Positions 54,816 to 64,000 of a DNA stretch of 64,000 bases are shown piece by piece. Under the pieces are notes generated by a model. The model had not been told where the DNA came from. It saw only the letters and a list, made by a program, of their open reading frames with translations, and searched no databases. This stretch comes from Reticulascus tulasneorum. Lineage: Eukaryota; Ascomycota; Sordariomycetes; Glomerellales; Reticulascaceae. A program made the translations under genes and the position numbers. Each line of letters starts with the position of its first letter. Within the stretch, counting starts at the first letter, position 1. The stretch spans positions 2,418,001 to 2,482,000 of the forward strand of contig LSAX01000005.1 in NCBI GenBank assembly GCA_001557505.1, given 5' to 3'.

Positions 54816-57800
54816 TCAATTAAGCCTTGGACTTTTCCTCCTAGGACCAAGACTCTGCGAGAACGCCGTCGGGGGCACATTCTCCCTCCCTTCCAGTGGA
54901 GCCATGCTCGCCTGCCCCTTCCGGCCCTTCGGGTGATGCCTACTTGAGCTGCGCTTGAACAGCGGCACCGTGTTGTCGCTATTCGACATGGTGCTGGCCG
55001 AGGGGTCAAAGAGGAGCGATCCGGTCGTCAAGTTGGCCGTTAAGTTCGCTGTCAAGTTCGGATTCACCTCGCGCAGGCTCATGCTAAAAGGATGCTTATC
55101 AGAGATGAGACTGACTACGGAGAGCCGGGGCTCGGACTTGAGTAGGTTCCGATGGTCCAGATCTGCGAAGACGAGAGTTGGCGCCGCCCTGCTCGGGGTT
55201 GGCACGGCATCGTGGAGCTCCGAGACGAGCGCTTCGTGTGCCTCTGTCCGAGGCAGAATAGTTGGATAGTGATACTGTACCCTCTCGGGGGTCTCGCCAG
55301 TGGGTTCATACTCGTGGATCGCCGTGGTTGCGATATCTTCCCGCAAATTGGTCAAGGGCACACAGAGCTGCTCCTCGAGTGGCTCAAGGCATTCCTGCAG
55401 GCTGCCGGTCTCTGTCTCCATCTTTTCACCAAGGTCTTGGACGCGGTCGAATGTGGCCTTGAAATGGCTAGCAATGTTGCCGAACGATTGCTCGACAGTA
55501 CTCGATAGCCCTTGAACAGACTCAGCGTGCCTCTCATGGTGAGCGGCATTCTCGGAACGTGCCCGTGTCACAAAGTCGTCCAAGGCTTCCATCTGGACAT
55601 CGAGATCCTTCATCTGCTCATCAACTACGCGAACAGTCTCTGCGTGAACCGACTTGGTCGTCGACTGTATTGACGTGCTATGCTCGTTTGCCGTCTGTGG
55701 GGGTTAGCGGGGAAGGGGATGACATGCCAGGGTTACTCACAATCCAGTCGTCCTTCAGCTTAGCTTTCATCGCATCGCGCGACCTCGCCACGCTGATCAA
55801 AAGCTGCCCTTCCTTCGCATCCCACGCATCCATATCCCCGGCGTACCGTCCGACGCTACCCTCGAACGTGGCAGTCGAGTCAAGTACGCGTTTTTGGAGC
55901 CGAGCTGCCTTGTCTGCGAGCCTCAACTCTTGCGTTTCGGCCTGTGCACTGATCAAAGATGAGATCTGGACCATCAGATTCTGCCGGTCCAGAGCAGCCT
56001 GCTGTCGCTCCTCCTCCAACGCTTCTTGCATGCGAACAGAGATGCTGGCGTTCTGTTCGACAATCACGCTGCTCGCACTCTGGAGCTGCTGCCTGAGCCT
56101 ATCCGACTCACTCCGCTGCAGAGTAATGTGCTTGACGAGGTCTTCGAAAACGGTCTTAAACTCCTTACCGAGCGAGCTGTAGGAAGCATGCAACTGTGCC
56201 TGATATTAGCAAGCGTACTGATATTGGAATTATCAAACATACCTGGCCGTGAAAGGTGCCCAGCTCGCTGACAACATCAGCCGCTATTCTCTCGGCGGCG
56301 GTCGCGATGGCCTGCAGGCTTTCTCCAACTTGCTGTTTCACTGTATCTCGGACGACTTTGATCTCCTCGAGGAGGTCATCCATCTCGTCCTTGGACTTTT
56401 CCTTCTGTTCCAGCAGCTCCTTTCTCGATTCAGCAAAGAGGTCGAGGTTCTCGTATAGGAAGGTTTGTGTGGACGATAGCTTTTGCAACTCCTCGCTCAC
56501 GAACGACTCCATCTTACTAGAAACGCCGGAGATGTGCTCCCGTTGCCGGTCCTGGAACTCCTTGACCCGAGTCTCCACCATGCTCGTGACGTCGGATACG
56601 TGGGCTTGCGACATACCCCATGTCGTGCGGTTGAGAGATTGCAGGTCCGACTTGCGCTTGCTTTTGGCGCGCATTCCGCCCACATCGTTGACGGTCTTTT
56701 GCAGTGTGGCAATGAGCTCGCCGCCGACCTCGGACAATTTCTCCTCCGTCTCCTGGTGTGCTTTGCGGAGATGCGTCTCCTCGGCCAGAGTCTTTCTTGT
56801 TGCGGCGAGGATGAGTTCGGTTTGGTCGAGAACGCCTTTGGCATCGTCCAACTGCGCCTTCGTACCCTCATGGTCCTTTTTCAGCCCCATGAATGAGGAT
56901 GTCAAGGCGAAGAGCTCCTGGACCTTGTTCTTCAGGTTCGTTTCCATGGTCTCCATCTTGGCAGCCTGCTCCTCCATAACAATCCGGCGGGACTCGCTCT
57001 GCGCCGTTATTTCCTCGTACATTTCGTTGGACAGATAAACGCCGTTTCGCTGCCGCGTAGCGATCAGCTCACTCTTCAACTTTTCGATCTCCGTTGCAAA
57101 GTCACGAAGTAGCATCTTTTTGTTGATCGCTTGATTAACCTGGGGCTTGTTACGAATATTCTTGGCCCGAAATGCGTAGTCCAGCGTCGAGATTGTCTCC
57201 TCCAGGTTGCTCTTGGCCGGCGAGACCGTCGCGATTATGCATGTCTTCGTTTGCCCACCTAGGGAGTCTTGCAACAGACGCGTGAGCTTAGATTCCCTGT
57301 ACGGGATGTGCTGACCGCGGTCAACCAGGGCGTTGATGACACGGCCCAGAGTCAGAAGACTCTTGTTGATCAGGCCTGCCTCGGCGGCTCGCTTGTTTTC
57401 CGCCCCGGATCGTTGGATGTTTTCGCTGCCGGCCAAATCGACCAGGTTTAGCTTTCCAGCACAAACGTAGTCCTCGCCGCCATTCTCACTCGTCCTCCTC
57501 ATGTACGCCGTGACTGTAAACACAGTGTGACTTCGACTGCTGAGGTCGTTGCATTTCGTTGCGGCGACTTGTCGCTTCAAACTGCCGTCTTGTAGCACTT
57601 TGATTCCCTCAGCCGCGCTCCTGATATGCTTCTCCTCCATACCCTGGACAATTGTAGTCGCGTGACCCCGTCTCGACGTGTCGTCGTATATCTTTAGTTT
57701 GGCGCTTTCCTCCACAGATATCAGATCGCGGAGTTCTTCGTTGTATAGCTCGATGAACGAGCACTTGACGCAGCTCTCGGTGTCGTCGATTTCGAGTGTA

Positions 57801-58462
57801 TTAAACAGCGCATGCAGGGCTCGAGGAATGATACCGGCGGCATCGGATAGAAGCCCGTGTGTCTCGCTCATATCTCCGGACATGGTGTAGGTTTTTCCTG
57901 TGCCGGTTTGGCCGTAGGCAAATATGGTGCAGTTGTACCCGGCAAGCATCTAACGGCGGGTTAGCTAATACAGAGAACTGTTAGGTTATAGATTTCGACA
58001 AACCTCTCCAAGGATCGGCTTGACCACATCATCGAATATCATGCTCTGGTCGGCAGCGGGAGAGAACACGCGGTCGAAGTTGTAGGTCTTGTTGCTCAGC
58101 GCGTTCGGGCCCATCGAGAGATCGACCTGCTTTCCCTTGGCACCGTCGGTGGCAACAACGACAGCGCTGTTCTCTCGCACCTCGCGCTCGTTGCGTCCTC
58201 TGCATCGAACGACAACATTGATGTTCGTTTCCTCTCCCACGTCGGATTCGAAGTCGCGTTCCTTACGCTTGGTTCCTGTCGTCGTCACCGAAGATATGGA
58301 TTCGGCAGGCGAGGCTGCAGTGTTGCGGTCGATTCTCGAAGCGGCGGTCTGGTTGTGTCTCATACTTGAAATTCGCGATGGTGGCCGCATGCCGCCACGA
58401 GCAACGGTTCGTATGCCAGATGCCATCGCGACTGATCTAGTCGGCTCTCGTCTCGAGGCCAT
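54816..58462 (-). CDS. bimC: Kinesin-5 (BimC/Cut7/Eg5) mitotic motor
   Basis: Plus-end-directed tetrameric motor that pushes spindle poles apart. Four exons on the minus strand (58462-58004, 57949-56243, 56199-55741, 55694-54816; introns 43-54 bp) give 1167 residues. A basic N-terminus precedes the motor (about 75-430): NINVVVRCRGRNE, GQTGTGKTYTM (P-loop), NDLSSRSHTVF (switch I), NLVDLAGSEN (switch II), and a neck with NIRNKPQVNQ. A long coiled-coil stalk follows. Near the C-terminus, NTVPLFKRSS fits the BimC-box position usually phosphorylated by Cdk1, though a plain TP site is not seen. The first intron uses a GTTTGT donor. The frame extends to 58468 through a GTG only; ATG 58462 is used. 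Confidence 0.93.
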
Positions 58463-58818
58463 TCGCACGGTTTCGGATGATATGAAGCGGATACCAATTC
58501 AAAACCAAAAGGGCAACCAAGAAATTATCGCTCTTTGGTTGTACGTATATGTGTGGGAATGGTGATGATGGGTGTGTTGGGGGTGAGTAAATAGTGCATG
58601 CACGCTAAAATGTGGGGGAATGACGGCGTCGCCACGGCAACGGGGTCTTTCCTGCCCCACGCCCACCATGACAAAGCGCGACTTCAACGGTAATCTGTAA
58701 CTACCTAGGTACTGTAGGCTCATTTGACTTTGGCTATAAAACATCTTACATGCAACTTCTGGCGTTCCGAGTCGTCCGCTTCTTCTTCCAGATGTGGTTT
58801 CAAAACAGCGAGGCAGAC
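58463..58818. other. Intergenic region, kinesin promoter and subtilase 3' side
   Basis: 356 bp without a gene; contains a CA/AC-rich run on the minus strand (about 58560-58590). Confidence 0.5.
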
Positions 58819-61800
58819 CTAGGACCTGGTGCCCTTGAAGGGGACGAGGTTACGAGCTAGATTGGCCACCGTCTCCATCCTCATATCATGATCTGCTCTC
58901 TTGAGCTCCATGGCCGGGCCCTCAAAGAGCTTCCACACTTCGATGAACTTGTGCTGTGTTTCTCGGCTAGCGCCAATGCCGTCGAACGCCTCCTTCATGT
59001 TCTTGTGCCACTTGATCATTTCCACGTCCGAGCTGCTGACACCAGTGGCCTTGGCCCCGGGATTCATTTGCGTGTGCAGGGCTCCGATTTTCACGCAGTA
59101 GATGATTAGGGCAGCCAGGCCGGCGGCGAGTGCCGTTGCGATTGACGAGCCAGTTTCAGGCTTCCAGGAATCGATGCCGGGGACCCCTAACGGGTTGCGC
59201 TGGACTACCTCGACGCCGGGGAAGATGTAATCAAGTTTGTCGACGGGACCGGCCCAAGAGTAGGGTAGGCCGTCATCTTGAGAGGCACCGATCCGGAAAA
59301 CGTTCTCACGATTGGAGGCGGTTGGGTAATCGACGTCCGAGTAGTGTCCACCGTCGCTGGAGGAGCAAAACATGAGCACGTTCTTCTTGACGGCATTGCG
59401 CATGGCCTCGTCGAAACAGTCCTTCTCTGCGGCATCGGTCGGCGGCGTCACCGTCCAGGACATGGAGATGATTTGGGCTCCCTTTTCCACCGCGGCATCG
59501 ATCGCCTGTGTAGATATCAGTGAATAAACTCTTGAAGGCGATGCTCATCTGCTCGTGAATTAAATAAAAAAAAAGAATTGTGCCCTTTTCGACATCTTCC
59601 TGTCTTCTCATCTCTTTGTCCTTCAGATCCCTGATGCTTCAGGTTCTTCCCAGGATATCTTCGGGGGAACGGCGGGAATAAAGAAAAGGAGAAGAAGGTG
59701 ACTTACCGCTGCGGCGCTTCGAACGACGATATTTGTGTTCTTGCCAGATGGAGAAGCTCGCGTCTCGAGCCGGAGAGCAATCACCTTCGCCATCGGGCAT
59801 ACTCGGCAAATCATATTCGCCATGATAGTTCCGTGACCCTTCTCAGACACCCAATACGGCTTCACGCGGCCCTCGTCGCGGTTGCCGAAATCGAAGCTCT
59901 GCCCGTCGCAGATCTTGCCTTGCAAGGATTGGTGGTACATATCCACGCCGTCGTCGATGAGCGCGACTACTACCGGGCTCGTCATGGGAGAGCCACGGTT
60001 TTTACGGAGGATCGTCCCCCAGACGTTCTGAATCATATCCGCAAACTGATCCGTGGTGTCGAGCCACCGGTGCGATGTTGCCTCCGCTTTCGTCTCCGAC
60101 TTCGTCGCGGAAGGCGACGCGGCGAGCATCGCCCGCTCGTTGTAGTCGGTATCGTGCGGTATCACCTGAATCACCTTTCGCGCTTTGGGCTTCGCTTCTC
60201 CGTCGGGGATTTCCTCTTTATCTTGGTCGGAGGTAGCGTCGTCGCCGTTTGGTACCTTTATCGTGAGATTTTGTGGCGTTTGTGTCGTTGCTGCTTCCTG
60301 CACCACCTCGTTGCCCTCGTTGAGTCTGGCGCAGAACCTGTGGTAGTATAGAGATGAGCGGTCGATGGTCTCCAAGTCCTATTCGATGTTAGTTGCCTTG
60401 ATATAATTCATGTCGGAAACCCGGCAAGGATTCCTCCAACCGGTTACGGGTTGCATTTGGAACGTCGCAGGATATCAGTGCGGCAATGTCACTGCTCAAA
60501 AGGAGGGAAGTTCAAAGTAGGTTACACGTACCCGATGAACATGAAGGTGAATCGTCTCCAGGTCCTTCAGCATCCTCAGACCCTCCGGCTCACTCCAACC
60601 ACGAAGAACCGAATTGTTCCCACTCCAATGAAGTGTGAGGTGTCGCAGATTCGAGCTGACGCTACGAATCGTTTCCGGATCAAGATCGGCTTTCTGCCAG
60701 TCGAGGGACTCGACCTGGAATCCGGAGAGCGCCAGCTCAATCGCTTCGTCACTGTGAGACGGCCCATTCGCATCCTCAACAATCACGCGAAGGATGCGCT
60801 TCACGCTCTTGGAGCGCAGCCATTCGAAGAAGAATAGCATGTCTGTCCGTCCGTTTCCGAGACGCTCGACAGGGAAATCCCTCGACAGCGCTGGCCGTGG
60901 CACAACCTCCAGTCGAGGGAAGGCCACGTACTGCAACACCTCGTCGAACTTGACGTGCGCGAAGCTCGCTTTAAAATCGCTGGATTTGATGGTCTCTGGC
61001 GCACCAAAGTATTCAAAGCAGATTTGGACACCTGTGGTGTCGAAAAGCATTGATTAGCCTCGACATGATGAAAAGAGGAAAAGGAACAAAGAGCATTGAT
61101 ATACCTTCCCTATTTCTCCCATAAAGAAACCTCGCCGTCTGATCCGGCGTCCTGGTCCGCATACAGTGCAGCTTGAGCTCCGTCTTGATGATGTCCGCCC
61201 ACTTGTCGAGCATCTCCTTGTCGATCTTGGGGGTCTCCTTCTCGGTCCGCTGAGACTTCCGGTCTTCCTTGGACGGCTCGTCAAACGCGACTGTGGGCCT
61301 ACGTGGAATACCCACCACCGGAACGTCCAAAGATTCGGGCGCCCGGTGCCGTGGATCAGCCGTTTCCTTCGAGCCAGCCAGATGGTTGAGGGTAGCCTGC
61401 CGCAGCCCTCCCGGTCCGTCTTTCGCTTTGGGGTCCAGCTCATCCTTTGTCCTGCCATGCGTGTGACGCGCGCCAGCAGTGGCGGTCTGCTCCTTCTTCT
61501 TCCGGTCTGCCTCAGCCTCGCGTTCCTTTCGGAGTGCTCTCTCTGCCGCTTTCGGATCGAGCTCCTTTTCCTCTTTTGGAGGCTCCTTCAAGTCGTCCTC
61601 CTTCTTGCCGGACGTCTTTGGTTTCGTCCTAGAAGTGGTCGAGGTCCTGGCGGACGATCTGGTCTCGTCGTAGACGGCGCGGGTGTGGGTGTGGTACTGA
61701 TAGACGGAGCGAGACTCGGGGGCCTTGGTCTCGTTGGTGAACGCCGAGTCGTCCTTCGCGATGAGGGTCTGGATGATACCGAGCTGCTCCTCGCTGCAGC

Positions 61801-62494
61801 GCTTGTACTCGACGGCATAGTGAAGCGGCGTATAGCCTCTATAGTCCTCAGCGGAGATGGCATCGTTCGCCGCCAGCCCAATCATCTTCAGCTTGATCTC
61901 GGCCGGGATGTGCCTGGACCGCATGGCAAGATGGAGGCAGTTCTCTTTTTTCTCGCGACACTTGGCGCTCAGGGCGAGCTCGTAGTACTTGCAGTTGTCG
62001 ATCATGATCTCCACCAGCTTCGCCATCTTGGACGACTCGGCGGCGAGGTAGAGCGGCGTCTTCTTCTCGCGGTCGTATTCTAGCAGGAGTTTGGGATATT
62101 TCCGCAAGATGTACTTAACCGGGTGCTCCAACGTCTTGGTCGAGATCTCGCGGCTGCTCAGGAGCAGGTGCAGGATAGTGGTCCTCTCGTCCTCCGTCTT
62201 CTGCTTGATCCATTCGCCATAGGTGCCGAAGAACTTCCTACGGTCTTCTGAGGAGCCAAACTTGAAAGCCTTCTGCTTGATCTTCTCAATAGCCTCGTCA
62301 ACTCCGGCCTGGATGGGCTTCTTGACCTCGGAGTCCGACTCATCTTCTGAATCTCTGCTGTCATTCTCGCTCTCATTTTCATTTTCGGCCTCCCCGTCCG
62401 ATTCGCTCTCAACCCCGCCGTCGTTGTCCTCATCCTGCTCGAGGGCAGGAATCAACTCATTCTCCCCATCGATGGGGGACTTCAACGTGGACAT
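58819..62494 (-). CDS. Ankyrin-repeat subtilisin-like (S8) serine protease
   Basis: Four exons on the minus strand (62494-61105, 61031-60532, 60378-59707, 59505-58819) give 1082 residues. There is no signal peptide, so it is probably intracellular. Residues 1-75 are acidic; about 100-260 contain ankyrin-like repeats (KTPLYLAAESSKMAKLVEIMI, ENCLHLAMRSRHIPAEIKLKMIGLA, YRGYTPLHYAVEYKR). A long charged linker and an unnamed domain (about 420-630) lead to the S8 domain. Catalytic residues are visible: Asp about 772 (VALIDDGVD), His about 812 (KGHGTIMANMI) and Ser about 975 (GSSIATALAAGLAAL). The usual oxyanion Asn appears replaced (CSSSDGG). Such ankyrin-subtilase proteins occur in filamentous ascomycetes without known function. 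The last two introns are 153 and 201 bp, long for this locus. Confidence 0.82.
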
Positions 62495-63515
62495 GCTCGG
62501 CTTCTACATGAAATAAGAGCACTCAATGAAGCTACCATGAGCTTGCCACTGCACTTGTCGCAAGGTTGCGAGGGAACAGAAAACGGTCGCAAGGCTACCG
62601 GGCTCGATGCCGCCGCCCCCAAATCACCCTAGCATTAGCTGCAGCCGCGGCGGAGCTCTAATTACTAGGTAAGCTGCAGCACCACCTTGACTAATGTTTT
62701 ACACAGAGGGCGACGAGGTGCCGCCTGACCCGTCCCCTGCAACTACCCCATCCACATTTAATTAGGTGATCCTAAATAACCTAAGCGCTGATGTCCAGAG
62801 GGAGGGGAGGGGGTCGACCCAGCAGCTGATCGGACACTCGTAGCCTTCACCTTCATACTCGAGCAGCTGATCAGGATCGGTAGGTACTAGGTGTATTAGA
62901 ATCTATTCTAGTAGGTATTAGAAGACAAACTTGAGATATTTGCCACGAACGGTTCATTGGAAGTTCTCCAATAGAGATTCTTTGCGCGCCGTTGGAGCTC
63001 AAACTGGAACCGTTGAGGATGATGGTTACAGCGTGTTGTGGAGGGGGTGCAACGCAACCATTCTTGACCATTACTCAAAGGAAGTACTTAGCCGATTGTG
63101 CAGTTCCTAGCAAGCCAGGACTGGGAGGGTTTCTTCCCGCGATTGATTCCAGTGAACGACTGTGATCCCAACCATTCCGGCTTTGTCGCACACTCGACTA
63201 CCCCGAATAGGAGGGTTACACAGCTCTGCTCTGCCGCTACCGAATGGTTTATCTGTTGAGGCATGAGCCGCTGGTGGGAGTCTCGTGTGTCCGAAAATGG
63301 GATGCATTTGTCGACCTGCATGTGCCCATGCTTGACCAGTGGGAGTCCCAGACAATGCCCTTGTTTCAGTGCCGACAAAGTTTAACAGCAGCCTTGCAGG
63401 GCGAATATACATGGTACTTCTGTTGTATTTGAATGAAGTCGGCTTCGATTCAAAGCGCTGTAAGAACACAGAGCTTGTAAGACTCAAGAACACAGAGCTT
63501 GTAAGACTATCTGCT
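62495..63515. other. Intergenic region, subtilase promoter and unknown gene 3' side
   Basis: No gene is supported over 1.0 kb. Open frames near 63088-63607 on the minus strand overlap the 3' side of the unknown gene and have no motifs. The right end carries a 24-bp tandem duplication. Confidence 0.5.
63462..63508. repeat. 24-bp tandem duplication
   Basis: AAGAACACAGAGCTTGTAAG plus ACTC occurs at 63462-63485 and again, complete but for the last base, at 63486-63508. It lies just beyond the stop of the terminal unknown gene, within its probable 3' UTR. Confidence 0.9.
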
Positions 63516-64000
63516 CTACAGGTTCTTGATAGCTCCATCCAGAATAGACATAAACGTAACATCTGTAACTTTCTCGAGGTCAAAGGACCCCAGATCATCG
63601 GTGTCATACTTCATCAGTTTGTTCGTAGGCTTTTTGCTCGGATCGAACAACACTGGATCGTCTGCTGGCTTGCCACCAAACAAAGACCCCAAGCTGCTCT
63701 TGAAGTCCGCCTTGACCTCGATCTCAACTACGGCCTTGAACTTCTCGCTATCCGCTCTGCGCAGCAGGATGCCAGTACGCAGGGCGGCAGGCACGCCCGA
63801 CTCCAAGGTTTTGTTCTCCGTCAGGGTCCACGAAGCGACGTTAGCATCGCCAAAGTTATAACCGATCAAGTCGATCGATCCCGTCACCGTCGTGAAGTCT
63901 TGCGTGTCACGAGTGACTGTCTTCTCCCATTTCAAGCCGCCAGAAATCTCAGCTCCTTGGATCGCGCTGAGACCGATCTTGCCGTCTGCGCCTTTTGTAA
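63516..64000 (-). CDS. Unknown protein, C-terminal part, cut by the window end
   Basis: An open frame runs from the right edge to a stop at 63516 and encodes at least 161 residues; the 5' part lies outside the window. I do not recognise the family. The visible part starts YKGADGKIGLSAIQGAEISGG, is rich in alternating polar and hydrophobic residues suggestive of beta strands (KWEKTVTRDTQDFTTVTGSIDLIGY), has a short Gly-Ser-Leu-Phe-Gly-Gly turn, and ends FMSILDGAIKNL. No membrane helix or signal is visible. The ATG-like start at 63935 is really a TTG inside the frame, so it is not the true start. Confidence 0.65.
   Translation of the reverse strand, partial: TKGADGKIGLSAIQGAEISGGLKWEKTVTRDTQDFTTVTGSIDLIGYNFGDANVASWTLTENKTLESGVPAALRTGILLRRADSEKFKAVVEIEVKADFKSSLGSLFGGKPADDPVLFDPSKKPTNKLMKYDTDDLGSFDLEKVTDVTFMSILDGAIKNL

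Noticed and set aside
56256..57038. 260-codon plus-strand frame opposite kinesin-5
   Set aside because: Ser-rich antisense shadow of the stalk coding sequence.
61166..62083. 305-codon plus-strand frame opposite the subtilase gene
   Set aside because: It mirrors the ankyrin and linker codons on the minus strand, is Leu/Arg/Gly-rich and has no motifs; an antisense shadow.

Overview
The window is nuclear DNA of a filamentous ascomycete (Pezizomycotina, most likely Sordariomycetes). The evidence is the gene style: 43-75 bp introns with GTAAGT or GTATGT donors, CTAAC or CTGAC branch sites and TAG or CAG acceptors; two HET-domain genes; a BimC-type kinesin-5; a Clr5-domain protein; and recurrent TACCTAGGTA-like motifs between genes. 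I recognised no rRNA, tRNA, CRISPR array, transposon or virus sequence. All gene models were spliced by eye, and orthologue names rest on motifs and remembered family sequence, not on searches.

Layout, left to right (> plus strand, < minus strand). A 2.6 kb leader or promoter region precedes a KIN4-family kinase (>). Then come a vacuolar Ca2+/H+ exchanger (>), a proline-rich SPRY protein (>) and an enoyl-CoA hydratase/isomerase (<). The hydratase shares a divergent promoter with a Clr5-domain protein (>). Next are a mitochondrial D-lactate dehydrogenase (>), an O-fucosyltransferase-like Golgi protein (<) and the ROK1 helicase (<). Two tandem HET-domain genes (>,>) in AT-richer DNA are followed by mitochondrial isoleucyl-tRNA synthetase (<), divergent from a conserved gene of unknown function (>).

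About 12 kb (33345-45385) then holds no gene I can support, only weak open frames and a pyrimidine-rich stretch near 42.7-43.8 kb that resembles a transcribed leader. Genes resume with SAM37 (>), the GPI-transamidase subunit GAB1/PIG-U (<), Pescadillo/NOP7 (>), an RRN9-like Pol I factor (>), a type II haloacid dehalogenase (<), kinesin-5 (<), an ankyrin-subtilase fusion (<) and the 3' part of an unknown gene (<) cut by the window end.

Most genes are single-copy housekeeping functions: ribosome biogenesis and Pol I (ROK1, NOP7, RRN9), mitochondria (DLD1, ISM1, SAM37), GPI anchoring, mitosis (KIN4, kinesin-5) and calcium storage. The accessory parts are the HET pair, the ankyrin-subtilase, the terminal unknown gene and the 12 kb gene-poor block. 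The strongest unusual observation is a 3-nucleotide micro-exon in the Ca2+/H+ exchanger: it restores one isoleucine in a conserved membrane helix and is bounded by two introns with full splice signals.
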